Shown here: piece after piece, positions 23,899 through 34,842 of the stretch | How the letters are laid out: every line of letters starts with the position of its first letter | How positions within the stretch are numbered: position 1 is the stretch's first letter | NCBI RefSeq assembly: GCF_050948215.1 | Contig: NW_027488625.1 | Coordinates: 558,001-622,000, forward strand | DNA length: 64,000 nt | Direction of reading: 5' to 3' | From: Halictus rubicundus | Lineage: Eukaryota > Arthropoda > Insecta > Hymenoptera > Halictidae | Notes under the pieces: generated by a model | Database searches by the model: none | Told to the model about the DNA's origin: nothing | What the model saw: only the letters and a program-made list of their open reading frames with translations | Translations under genes and position numbers: made by a program

Positions 23899-24493
23899 TC
23901 GACAATAGGGATGTGCGGGCCGCCCGATTGTCGGGCGCCTGAATCGTCGGGTCGGGTCGCAGACAGTCGGGCGGGCTTGATTCGGGCGCGCGATACTTCA
24001 TGACACATCGGGCTACCCGAGAGTTTCGGGCGGCCCGAGCGCAGAGTTGGGCAGTATCCGATGAAAAATTTATTTGAAGCGCCTTCGGATACAAATTCTC
24101 TGTTCTTTTGTTTCTATTCGAAGTCGGATGAATCGCGAGCAGTTATTTGTATCTTTATTCGACGAGCGTCTGGTTTCGAGATTTGTATTCGATGTGCCTC
24201 CGGATGATTTTCTGGCTACGTCAGAATTTATTCGGATGGTCGATTGCAACGCCCCCATTTATTCGACGGATTTATTTGTAGATACTCGGCGTCCGCCGAC
24301 CATCCGAACGATTTTAGGCGTCGAATAAAAATTAATTTCAGAATGTATTCGAAGGCAGATGTCGCGGCGAAATTTATTCGTAACTTTTATTCGATATCCG
24401 AAGCTCGATGTGGCCAGACGATTTATTTGAGGATTTATTCGGGACGAGTATTTGGCAGAGATGAAAATGAAATGTATCTTTTATTCCTGTGAC
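23899..24493. repeat. GC-rich palindromic patch and degenerate hAT-like repeat
   Basis: An 11-bp inverted repeat, GGGCCGCCCGA (23917-23927) and TCGGGCGGCCC (24026-24036), brackets further CGGGC-type repeats. From 24042 CAGAGTTGGGCA opens a segment rich in TTATTCG units, like the arms of the foldback element that follows. No second end was found. Confidence 0.45.
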
Positions 24494-26121
24494 CAGAGTT
24501 GGGCATTATTTAGATAAAAAATTATTTAAATAACGATTCGAATAAAAGATACTTTATCTTTATTTGTTATTTGAAGGTTCGAATAAAAAAAAGCATCTTT
24601 ATTGGACGAGTATCGGATAAATAATTTTATTCGTCGAGAATTTATCCGACGAATAAAGATAATGTTTTCTATTCGAAGCGGATTTATTCGAACTTCGAAT
24701 AATTTTTTCATCTTTTATCTATATCTTTTATTCGAAGGCTTCCAATAAATCTTCGAATAACTTTTGCCGAGCGCCGAGCATCAAAGACTCAGCGAAGACA
24801 GACGACATACAATGTAAGCGGATGGAGAATCGCGCACGAATGAAAGTTTAAACTTTTAGATTTTTCAACATATCCTCAAAAAATTGTGACGAGCGAATGG
24901 AGGGGATTTTCCTGATGAAAATGAGATCAAATTCGAGTGTAATCGAACAAGTTTCACTGATACGTAATGGTACGATAAAAATTACAATCTCATTAAAGAC
25001 AGTCCAAATGATGTCGTGTTTGCACTCATTTTGATCGGAACAAGCTCTACAACTCATTCGTCTTAACAATATTGTTCTGATTAAAAACATACAAGCATAA
25101 ATTGCCAATAATGCACGATTCTCCATCCGCTTACATTGTGTGCCGTTTGGCAGTCGCTGGGTCTTAGACATTCGGCGCTCGTCGGTCCTCGTTGGCCGTC
25201 GTCGCCGTTTATTCGTCGAGCTGGCAAAAGTTATAGCAAAAATTATCGAAGCCTTCGAATAAATCTACGGATAAAAATGCTAAATACAGTCCAATTTGTA
25301 CCGTGTTTAGTGTCATTTTAATCAGAAGAATGCCACGAATTAGTTGGCGCAAGTCCCATAAAAATATCATGAAAAACAATGAAGTTTTGCAATTGGATTG
25401 GTAGTTGTTTCACACCGATATCTCGCGACTCTGCGAGCTCGGAACTTCAAAGACCAGCGACCGACCAACAGCCTACAATGTAAGCAGATGGGGAATCGAG
25501 CATTACTGGCAATTTATGCTTGTATGTTTTTAATCAGAACAATATTGTTAAGACGAATGAGTTGTAGAGCTTGTTCCGATCGAAATGAGTCCAAACACGA
25601 CATCATTTGGACTGTCTTTAATGAGATTGTATTTTTTATCGTAAAATTAGGTATCAGTGAAACTTGTTCGATTACACTCGAATTTGACCTCATTTTCATC
25701 AGGAAAATCCCCTCCATTCGCTCGTCACAATTTCATGAGGATATATTGAAAAATCTAAAAGTTTAAACTTTCATACGTGCGCGATTCTCCATTCGCTTAC
25801 ATTGTATGTCGTCCGTCGTTGCTGGGTCTTTGAAGCTCGGCGCTCGGCAAAAGTTATTCCAAGATTTATTCGAAGCCTTCGAATAAAAGATACAGATAAA
25901 AGATGAAAAAATTATTCGAAGTTCGAATAAATCCGCTTCGAATAGAAAACATTATCTTTATTCGTCGGATAAATTCTCGACGAATAAAATTATTTATCCG
26001 ATACTCGTCCAATAAAGATGCTTTTTTTTATTCGAACCTTCAAATAACAAATAAAGATAAAGTATCTTTTATTCAAATTTTCATTTAAATAATTTTTTAT
26101 CCCAAATAATGCCCATCTCTG
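24494..26121. mobile_element. Foldback element of about 1.6 kb
   Basis: The left arm (24494 to about 25140) and right arm (about 25470 to 26121) are long reverse complements with scattered differences. The outer parts begin CAGAGTTGGGCATTATTT, a hAT-like terminus, and consist of TTATTCG-rich sequence also seen in the 218-bp element at 32617-32834. The inner parts carry a different repeat, which occurs once more at 37145-37435. Each arm keeps one corresponding frame of about 100 codons (24848-25171 on - and 25398-25766 on +). No clear target duplication was found at the outer ends. Confidence 0.75.
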
Positions 26122-27392
26122 CGAGGGCCGTTAGCACCGTGAAAGATTTACTTAATATTTAATTGAATTTAATAATTACAAAGAGGGTATCATGAACAAA
26201 GTGCATGCACTTGGAACTGTTACAGAAATATGTAAGATCACCCTTTCGATGAAGTATCGAATGAGGTTTATAACACGAGCGACTGGAATCCGCCTCTTTT
26301 GAGGAGTATAGTACACACTGCATGTCTAGCCTTCCTTTAATTAGTTTTGGAGGCAGGTCTCTGGAAGTTGTGGATGCATTCGCTTGTACGGTCTGGCTTG
26401 CGAGTCAATAGCAATTGTTAGCGTACCATAAAACTCCAGATGTTACACAGAACACGGGTAGGTGTGCTGGGCGCTACGTCACCAACGCACTAAAGGACTG
26501 AAATGAAGGAAACACTTTTGTTTTTTCAATGGTCGTCGCAAAAAATTGTTCTTCCTTGAATATGGATGGTACCATGGTATTGAGTTGTAAAGGAGTGTTA
26601 AACAGAGCTGCAATGCAGCCCATAAAAAATTAGTAGAACGGTGAAATAAAGAGTAAACTAGAATGTTTTCGAGTAAAATTATTTAAAAATAGTTCTAATG
26701 TGTTTTTAAAGTCATCTAGTAAAAATCTTATGGTGCTGAGGTGGAAAAATATTTATTCGTGAAAGAAAAATTTTTTAAATTAATAATAACAGTAGCTAAA
26801 TATATGAAAAAATTTAAGATAGTGTTGATGACAATAGCTCATTATTAAATTAATATTCAGGTTGGTCGCTTTTAAACTTCGATATGAGATCTTTATTTGT
26901 TCGAATTTTTCCGGATTTTCCATTTTTTACAACTAAAGTTTGCAACTACAAACTTGGAAAAAAAATAAAATACGTATCATTACAATTAATATTAGAGATT
27001 TTGTACACAAGATTTACATGTTAGTTACATATTTCATATAAAACAATTAAGCTGTACGTTCTAATCCTGGTTAAAAAAATAATGTGCGTTCAGTTTTATG
27101 CTAAAAGACTGACCGGTTCTGTGCCATGCTAAAAGACTGACCGGTTCTGTTCCAGGTAAGACTGACCGGTTCTGTGCCATGCTAAAGCGGCGATGTCACG
27201 AAAGTGGGAACGCCGAAACCCCGGGCGTGAGCACTCTCATTCCTCTCTGGTTTCAATACTGGCACCGTCTAACTTATCGGATTTGTGGCGTGTTTAGACT
27301 TGTTTTCATCAGCAAACTATTTGCAATCGATTAATAATGTTCCCATAGCAGAATTATGAATTGTAACAAACATTTTATTGTTATTAATAAGT
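26122..27392. other. AT-rich non-coding stretch
   Basis: No gene was supported. It contains the short tandem repeat at 27106-27190 and the left flank of Gypsy-like element 1. Confidence 0.5.
27106..27190. repeat. Tandem repeat around AGACTGACCGGTTCTGT
   Basis: Three copies of the 17-base core, separated by GCCATGCTAAA or a variant. The unit length is close to 30 bases. Confidence 0.85.
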
Positions 27393-27671
27393 TGTGGGAG
27401 TCGGGTGAAATGACTGAGGCCGTGTTCGCGGGTATACGTCTTTATTCGTCGGTGGACCGTCAACCGTCCTATACCGACGTTCGCGAGCGAGTGTCGATCA
27501 CATGCCTTCGACCGACCGATTCTCCCTCGCGTCAGTCGTTTGTTTAGCAGATGGCGACCGTCCCCGAAGCCGATCTTCACGTGTTTCGCTGCGGCTTTCC
27601 GAGGACGGTCGCCGCCGCGTATACATTGTATGTTGTCGGTGGTCGGCGTGCTCTTTGCGCGGGCCGCCACA
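27393..27671 (-). repeat. 3' LTR of Gypsy-like element 1
   Basis: It is 279 bp with TG...CA ends. On the - strand it contains AATAAAGACG, a polyadenylation-type signal. It is identical by eye to the LTR at 31335-31613 and about the same length as the interrupted solo LTR at 48857-54858. Confidence 0.9.
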
Positions 27672-27692
27672 TCACCCCCCTTGGTGAAATTA
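27672..27692 (-). promoter_or_regulatory. Polypurine tract of Gypsy-like element 1
   Basis: On the - strand AAGGGGGGTGA ends immediately before the 3' LTR, the expected place for the second-strand primer. Confidence 0.6.
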
Positions 27693-27785
27693 GGGGTTCG
27701 CTCGCTTTTATTTACCGCTACAAGTTTACTATTTACAATACTATATACATTGTTGCTTACAAACTACTTACACTAATGACTAAAT

Positions 27786-30700
27786 CTAAGGAGTCGCCGC
27801 ATAGCGGTCGGGAAAATGAACGCGCCTTCCCGATCTTGTCGAGCGTTCGATTTGCTCCCCCGTACTGGGGACCGGAGCATCGCTGTTGACCCCCCGCGGC
27901 GAGGGCCTGTCCGGTGTACCCTGCTCGTCGTCGTTTAGCAGGTACGCGGGTTTGAGGCGATCTAACGACACCGGAACCACTCGATCTTTAACACGAATGT
28001 TAAAGTGTCTCGGGTGCCGCTCAATCACCTCGTAAGGACCGTCGTACGCAGGCTGCAAAACAGTTTTCAGTGCGCCGTGCCTCACGAACACCTGCGTCGT
28101 CGTATTGAGGTCCTTGAATACAAATGTTTTCTTTTTTTCCGTGGCGCGTTACAGGCGTCGGACGCAACCCACGGAAATGTTCGCGTAATCTCGCGATGAA
28201 CGCCTCGTCGTTAACGTTCGCGTCTCGCCGGTCTAAAAGAAGCTCGCCCGGTAGGCGAATCGGTTCGCCGTAAACCATTTCGGCGGAGGTCGCTTGAATG
28301 TCCTCCTTCCAGGCGGCTCGAATGCCCAGAAGGACGATCGGCAACGCGTCGGCCCAGCTGTCCGCGTGGCAAACGATTGCCGCTTTCAGCTGGCGGTGGA
28401 ATCGCTCCACCATGCCGTTTGCCGCCGGGTGGTACGCGGTCGTACGGAGGTGTTTCGTACCGATAAGGTGCGACAACTGCTTGAACAACGCAGATTCAAA
28501 TTGTCGCCCTTGATCGGTAGTGATTCGGTGGGGTGTACCGTTCGGGCGATCCACCCCGAAAATAACGCGTACGCCACCGTCTCGGCGGTGATGTTTTCGA
28601 CGGGGAACGCCTCCGGCCAGCGCGTGTAACGATCGACGCACGTCACGCAGTATCGATATCCCCTCGACATCGGCAACGGGCCTACTATGTCCACGTGGAC
28701 GTGTTCGAAACGCGCCGAAGGAGTTCGAAAAGTACCGACCGGAGCAGACACGTGTCTACCCGTTTTCGCCCGTTGGCATGGTACGCACGCTCGTGCTCAG
28801 GCTTTGCAATCTTTTTGCATACCTGGCCAAACGAATCTTTGTGCGACCAATTTCGCGGTCGCCTTGGCACCGGGGTGCGCAAGATTGTGTAGCGACGTGA
28901 ACACGTGTTCTCGGAACTCCCTCGTTACGAATGGTCGTAACGCGGAAGTCGAAACGTCGCAGTACAACTCGGTGTTGTCGCTCGGTAAATCTATTTTCTT
29001 GATATTAAGAGAGGAGTCGGGTGATCGCAGGAGCGTTCGGAGCTCCTCGTCCTCTCGCTGCGATTTCGCGAGTTTCGCGTAATCTATCGCGGTAGAGATC
29101 TCCGCTATCCGGGACAGAGCATCGGCGACCACGTTGTCTCGACCGGCCACATGCCGAATGTCGGTCGTGAATTGGCCGATGAGGTCCAGATAGCGGAACT
29201 GTCGCGGCGTATGTTTTTTCGGGGCGCTGCGCGAACGCGAAAGTTATGGGCTTATGGTCGGTAAAAACCGTGAATTCGCGACCCTCGACCATATGCCGAA
29301 AATACCGTACCGCCTTGTATATCGCGAGCAGTTCCCGATCATACGGACTGTATTTGCGCTCGGCCGCCGTTAACTTCTTTGTAAAGAAAGCCAACGGCTG
29401 CCATCCGTCGCGTGACCGCTGCTGCAACGCAGCGCCTACCGTGAAATCCGATGCGTCGCTGAAGATCGCAAGGGGCAGCGTGGTGTCGGGATGGGCCAGA
29501 AGAGCTGCGTGCGCCAGGCTTTCCTTGCACCTCTCGAAGGCCTCGATTCGCTCCGGAGTCCATGTCACCGGTGCTCGTCCCTTCACGTTACCCTGGAGGG
29601 CCGCGTTGAGTGGCGCCTGCATCTCGGCGGCCGTTCGCACGAATCGTCGATAAAAGTTTATTACGCCCAGAAACTGTCGAAGCTCTTTCACCGTTTCCGG
29701 GCGCGGGAAAGTTCGAATCGCTTCGACTTTCTCTGGAAGCGGTCGGGTACCGTGCGCGGACACTGCGTAGCCGAGAAACGTCACCTCCGGCGCACCGAAC
29801 ACACACTTCGCACACTTGACGAGCACCCCGTACTCGTTTAGGCAGGAAAAAAGTTCGCGTAGGTGCTCTTCGTGTTCCTCGACTGAGCTCGATGCGACCA
29901 GAATATCGTCTATGTAAACGTAGCACCAGTCGAGGCCGCGTAACACTTCGTCCATAAACCGCTGGAATGTCTGCGCCGCGTTTCGAAGTCCGAAAGACAT
30001 CCAGGGGAATTCAAACAGACCAAACGGGGTCGTGATCGCGGTTTTCGCGATGTCCTGCGGGTTCACCGGTATCTGGTTGTATGCGCGCACCAAGTCTATC
30101 GTAGAAAACACGCTTTTTCCCCCCAAGCGCTGCGCGAAATCTTCGATGTGCGGCACCGGATATTTGTCCGCGATTGTTCTCGCGTTTAATGCGCGGTAAT
30201 CCCCGCACGGTCGCCACTCGCCGCTTTTCTTCGGTGTCAGGTGTAGGGCCGATGACCAACAGCTTTCGGATCGGCGCGCTGTTCCGTCCCTCACCATCGC
30301 CACGAATTCCGCCTTAGCGATGCGGAGTTTATCCGGGGCCAGCCGACGGGGCTTGCACGATACCGGCGGGCCTGGCGTCGTCCGGATGTGGTGCTTCGTC
30401 GCGTGTTTGGCCGTGCGGTGTCCTCCCGACGGCCGCGTGAGGTCCGGGAATCCCGCGAGGATCCTGTGGTAGGTGGACTCACCGGAAATCGCCTTCACGC
30501 TATCGGCACAACACGTCACTATACGACCAGCCGCCGACAGCGTCGTGACACCGTCTATTAGTTTTTTCGCGCGCATATCGACTAGGAGTCCGTAATGGCT
30601 CAAAAAATCGGCGCCGATTATCGGGGTTGTAACGTCCGCGATCACAAACCGCCACGAAAAGTCCCGACGCAGGCCGAAGTTCAACGCGAACCTCACGGAG

Positions 30701-30978
30701 CCGTACGTTGTGATCGTTGAACCGTTCGCGGCGTAAAGTTCATATGCCGTCCTTTCGCGTGCACCACTCACGCGCGAACGCGGGAAAACGCACAGGTCGG
30801 ATCCTGTGTCCACCATGAAGGTGATTTTTGTTGTCCGATCCGTCACGAACAGGCGGCTTGTAGCCGGCGCAGAGTCGTTCGCCGCCATCAACGACCGTCC
30901 CGCCGGTTTTCCGTCGCCTGGGAACACGGGTCGCGGCACTTCCTCGCGGCGGGACCGTGCTTCCAGTGGTACCAGCAT
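27786..30978 (-). pseudogene. Damaged pol of Gypsy-like element 1
   Basis: Domains read in order on the - strand: aspartic protease (MVDTGSDLCVFP), reverse transcriptase (WRPCGDYRALN, then VYIDDILVAS with the YIDD catalytic box), RNase H (FSDASDFTVG, then FTDHKPITFAF), integrase zinc-binding region, and integrase core (VDIVGPLP, TTDQGRQFE, YHPAANGMVERFHR). Breaks: one extra A in a six-A run at 29214-29219 after the RNase H DHK box; a TGA stop near 28795 between the His and Cys pairs of the zinc region; a one-base loss near 28541 in the integrase core; and a further shift near 28130 beside an A-run. The DDE residues survive in separate frames. Several breaks lie at homopolymers, so assembly error should be considered, but the TGA is a substitution. 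Confidence 0.88.
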
Positions 30979-31235
30979 CTGCCGTCACCAGGTGGTACCT
31001 CGTCGCTTCGGCTTCGCGACTTCGACGCCCTTCTTTCGCGAGGACCGCGCGACTTGGACCGCGCGCGGCGGGTGTCCATACCGACGCGAAGGGCCGCGAT
31101 TTCGCGGCGGAGTTCCGCTATCAACGCCTGGGTCTCGTCCATTCGACTCGTCGATGCGGCGTTGACCTGCGGACGAGACGACACCTCGATGACGGCATCG
31201 GCGAGGGCTGCGAGGTCGGACAGCGGGTCAGTCAT
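30888..31235 (-). CDS. Shortened gag of Gypsy-like element 1
   Basis: 115 codons start with an ATG about 100 bases after the 5' LTR. The N-terminus (MTDPLSDLAALADAV) is followed by a probable coiled coil (ALIAELRREIAALRV), an Arg/Ser-rich basic patch, and CWYHWKHGPAARKCRDPC, a Cys/His cluster typical of arthropod Gypsy gag C-termini. A capsid region of the usual couple of hundred residues is missing between coiled coil and basic patch. The frame overlaps the start of pol. Family knowledge says gag without a capsid domain cannot build particles, so the element would depend on another copy. Confidence 0.7.
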   Translation of the reverse strand: MTDPLSDLAALADAVIEVSSRPQVNAASTSRMDETQALIAELRREIAALRVGMDTRRARSKSRGPRERRASKSRSRSDEVPPGDGRCWYHWKHGPAARKCRDPCSQATENRRDGR

Positions 31236-31315
31236 CGCTGCGTTCCGTAATTAATTTTTTTTATGCACCCGAACTGCACACTACCGCGGTTCGCTCTGCC
31301 TTTGCGCGACAGATC

Positions 31316-31334
31316 ACGTCGGGGTCACCAATTA
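31316..31334 (-). promoter_or_regulatory. Primer-binding site of Gypsy-like element 1
   Basis: Starting three bases inside the 5' LTR on the - strand, TTGGTGACCCCGACGTGA has the TGG start expected of a site pairing with a tRNA 3' end. I do not assign the tRNA. Confidence 0.55.
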
Positions 31335-31613
31335 TGTGGGAGTCGGGTGAAATGACTGAGGCCGTGTTCGCGGGTATACGTCTTTATTCGTCGGTGGACC
31401 GTCAACCGTCCTATACCGACGTTCGCGAGCGAGTGTCGATCACATGCCTTCGACCGACCGATTCTCCCTCGCGTCAGTCGTTTGTTTAGCAGATGGCGAC
31501 CGTCCCCGAAGCCGATCTTCACGTGTTTCGCTGCGGCTTTCCGAGGACGGTCGCCGCCGCGTATACATTGTATGTTGTCGGTGGTCGGCGTGCTCTTTGC
31601 GCGGGCCGCCACA
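31335..31613 (-). repeat. 5' LTR of Gypsy-like element 1
   Basis: It is 279 bp and identical by eye to the LTR at 27393-27671; it abuts the AAGT target duplication at 31614. Confidence 0.9.
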
Positions 31614-32616
31614 AAGTGATGGTGAAACGCTTACATTGTTGTCTCCAGGCGGCACATGACGCGACGCTCCATATGGTCGTGATTCAGTGTCAGAGGCAAC
31701 ATTGTAACCAGTAGCGTATTGGCGTTTACCAACTAAATCTAATATTATTTCTTATTAACGTTACCATAATGATATCATTACCTACCGATTGAAAATGTTT
31801 TCCTGAACAAAATAAGCCCAAACGCGGTACAAATCGGATAATAATATCATCGAGTTGTACTGCATTATTGTTGCGCCTTCCGCCGCGCGGCCGTGTTTGC
31901 ATGCTGTCCTTTTCTATCTACGTTCGCCGCAGACGAAGCGGCCACAAATGTATACAATATATACATGTATATATGTGACAGTTTCTTATGGCTGAAGATG
32001 TGCGTGTAACACGTATACGTATGCTTCACAAAGATCCCTTGTTCAAGGATCATTCCCCGAAACTGGTGTCGCCTTTCCGCTAAGTGTGGGCCTACGATGC
32101 GTGAATTGTCATTGAGTGGAGTACGGCTGGTCTGTTTCTCATTTCGAAACAAGACATTAAACTTTTAGCCGTACCCAAGTCCGTAACGAATTCTTCGGGC
32201 CAAGCATGCCAATAAATAACTCAAAAATGACGGTGTCCCATTCGATTGCAGCGCATACCCAGTCACGATGTCTAGACAATTGTAGACACAGACGTGTAAA
32301 AAAAGTGTCACCCCTTTTTCAGTAAATTATCAGACTAAAACCAACAAACCGATGAAAGTGAATTTTTAGGAGCTTATAGTGAAAACATAAGAGTAAAAAT
32401 GGTCCATGGTAAAAATGGTTTTGGTTCTACTAAAAATGGTTTCATTCGACAAAAATGTTTTTTTCACCATTTATTTTGCAATTGTTTTAAACAAATGCAA
32501 TCTTTTCATAGAAGGGAACGTTCCAAAAATTTGAAATTTTGGAACATTCTAAAATCGACGAAATTAAAATTATCTGAAGCGAACGCTGCATCGCGATATA
32601 CAGCCTTGGACAACCG
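31614..32616. other. Non-coding stretch with a dispersed repeat
   Basis: No gene was supported; a 95-codon frame on - (31865-32152) has no recognisable features. From about 32290 to 32610 the sequence matches, in opposite orientation and with gaps, the palindromic repeat at 40015-40500 (shared GTGTCACCC, ACCGATGAAA and CGACGAAATTAAAATTAT). Confidence 0.5.
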
Positions 32617-32834
32617 CAGAGTTGGGCATTATTTAGATAAAAAATTATTTAAATAACGATTCGAATGAAAGATACTTTATCTTTCTTCGTTATTCGAAGA
32701 AAACGAGAAAGAGAATTTATCCGACGAATAAAGATAATTTTTTTATTCGAACCTTCGAATAACGAATAAAAATTTTTGTATCTTTTATTCGTTATTCGAA
32801 ATTTTTATTTAGATAAATATTTTGCCCAACTCTG
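32617..32834. mobile_element. hAT-like palindromic MITE, 218 bp
   Basis: Ends are CAGAGTTGGGCA and its complement TGCCCAACTCTG apart from one base. Flanking 8-mers GACAACCG (32609-32616) and GACGGCCG (32835-32842) match at six of eight positions, fitting an aged 8-bp duplication of the hAT type. The interior is TTATTCG-rich, like the outer arms of the foldback element at 24494. Confidence 0.75.
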
Positions 32835-33005
32835 GACGGCCGCACACTGTGCTGGAGAAATTTCGTGACATTTTACAATAATTCTTGAACCATAAAAGAT
32901 ATCGGGATGAAATTCACACTAAAATTCATTAAAACATTATGCCTATCCACTGATAATTATCGTGATAAATATATCTTTTTGGTATAATGTTTTAATTAAT
33001 TGTTT

Positions 33006-33882
33006 CAATTTTATTGTCCCAAAATAATATGGTAAATGGTTAACTATGTTACTTATGTAGTACTTTCCCAGAAAATTTAAATCACCGATGTCTTTGATTA
33101 TAAATTTCTTCGTATTTCTTGAAATATTTATAATATGAAGACTAAATGTCAAGAAATACGAAGAAATTTATAACCAAAGACATCGATGATATAAATTTTC
33201 TGGAAACGTACTACATAAGTAACGAGTTAACCATTTACCATATTATTTTAGGACGGGCCCGGGGTGTGAGCTGACCCGGGCCCCCGGGGGGGAGCATAGC
33301 TCCCCCCGTGATAGGCCGACACCCCCCGGGTTAGTTTCCCGGTGTAGGGGGGTGTCGGTCCGTCCCTCCCCGATTGGGGAGGGGGATCCGTGGGGGGTAT
33401 TGGGTGAGGAAGGGTCGGGGCGTGCCGGATCACGCCTCCGACGGCCCTTCCTTCCGGTGGCGGCGTCTTCTTGTCTCGGCCGGGGCTGGTTCCTTCGGGA
33501 CACCGGCCCCGAGCGGGACACGAAGACTCCGGGGGCTGTGGGTGGACCGAGCTGGGGCTCGGGAAGCCCAATCCGAAGGCTCCAGGGATGGGGACACCGG
33601 GCGGGTCCCTCCGCCCGGGGTCTTATAGCGTAGGCAGTGGGGGAGGTTAACCCCTCCCCCGGGGCATGATGATAGCTGGGAGGTGTCCTGTTGAGTACTC
33701 GCGTGATCCAGGCACCTCCCATGTAGCTCAGGTGGGCGTGAGGTTTTAGTGGGTAGTCTCCGGGGGCTCCGCAGAATCCCACATAACCCCGGCTTCCCCC
33801 AGGGAGTCGGGGTATGTATAAAACATTTCCTCACGATAAAAAAAAAAAAAAAAAAAATATTATTTTAGGACAATAAAATTTC
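33006..33882. mobile_element. Palindromic MITE interrupted by a LINE/SINE insertion
   Basis: The left arm (about 33006-33120) and right arm (33143-33254, continuing after the insertion at 33858-33882) are reverse complements over more than 100 bases around a loop of about 20 bases. Tips share ATTTTATTGTCC, and a similar tip occurs alone near 36107. No coding capacity. Confidence 0.75.
33255..33857 (+). mobile_element. 5'-truncated non-LTR retrotransposon or SINE-like insertion
   Basis: A 603-bp GC-rich insertion ends in a run of 20 A (33838-33857) and is flanked by the 14-bp direct repeat TATTATTTTAGGAC (33241-33254 and 33858-33871). This is the signature of target-primed reverse transcription. 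There is no recognisable RT, so it is either a LINE 3' end or a SINE. The body is rich in C/G runs with several small inverted repeats. Confidence 0.85.
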
Positions 33883-34842
33883 AACAATAACAAACAACAA
33901 CAAAATAAAAAAAAGTACAAACATTATCGAAAGACATCTATACAACATGCAATCAAACAAATGAGTGTCAAACAAAAGTTGCATTTTTCGGCGGAGTACA
34001 TATAATGCTAAAGAACATTTCTTTTTTGAATTCCAATTTTCGAAAATTCATATTTACGAATCTTTTTACGATAACCTTGTATTTAGTTGCATATAGTTAT
34101 AGAGCATGGAAAGAGTAATTGAACGATATACAGAAATGTTTACCATGTATACGATGTATTATAATGGAGAAAATAATAATAATAATAATAATAATGTCAA
34201 AAATAAAAATTCCCAAGCTCGAGGCGGAACGTTTTCCCGTTGTTCGATCGCAGAGTTGGGCAAAAGTAGTAGGAGTATGCTTGTGTGCAACGTGTGCGTG
34301 GGGATCGCCTGCGGGGCCTGCGGTAAGAATGGCTCTGTGTGCGTTGGCCCTCCACGAATCACACGGTCAATGGTAGAGGGTCACCCGTTGATTGGTCCGT
34401 TGATGCGATCTGGCGCGTTTGACAAAAGACGATCGTGAGAGGTTTCGTGGTTGATGCCTAACGCGACGAACACAGTCTCTGCATAAACGTGGTCCAGTAG
34501 AGTGCATCTACCTTTCTCGGCTCACAGTAAGTATATACTCTACAAATCTCCGTCCCAAATCAATTTATTGATTGTTTACTCGATAAATATCTAGAGTTCG
34601 AGTAGAAGCTCGAGAGTTCTTTATTTTATAAATAAATTATTACAAATAAAGAAGTTATGTTATTAGATTTTAGTAATGGTCTCCTGATCTTACACTCACA
34701 CCGATGTACCCGACCAGTATTATGATTACAGTATTATGATTCCTTCTGGGACAATTACAGACCAGATATTTTGGACATTTATCGAGTGAACACTGTACTG
34801 TGTGATAATGTTTTCATTGTTTTGTACTTGTTCACAACAAAG
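33883..34842. other. Stretch upstream of the Pro/RG-rich gene
   Basis: It contains (AAT)n at 34171-34195 and, at 34252, a CAGAGTTGGGCA hAT-like terminus without a visible partner. The part just before 34843 would include the promoter and 5' leader of the next gene. No other gene was supported. Confidence 0.45.
34171..34195. repeat. (AAT)n microsatellite
   Basis: Eight perfect AAT units. Confidence 0.9.

Larger units (their letters stand above)
27393..31613 (-). mobile_element. Gypsy-like element 1, full length with identical LTRs
   Basis: Two 279-bp LTRs (27393-27671 and 31335-31613) begin TGTGGGAG and end CCGCCACA and are identical by eye. The element is flanked by AAGT (27389-27392 and 31614-31617). 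On the - strand the order is 5' LTR, primer-binding site, short gag, protease-RT-RNaseH-integrase, purine tract, 3' LTR. Integrase follows RT, the Gypsy order. Identical LTRs imply a recent insertion, yet pol carries several breaks and gag is much too short, so it probably moved with proteins supplied by a relative. Confidence 0.92.
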
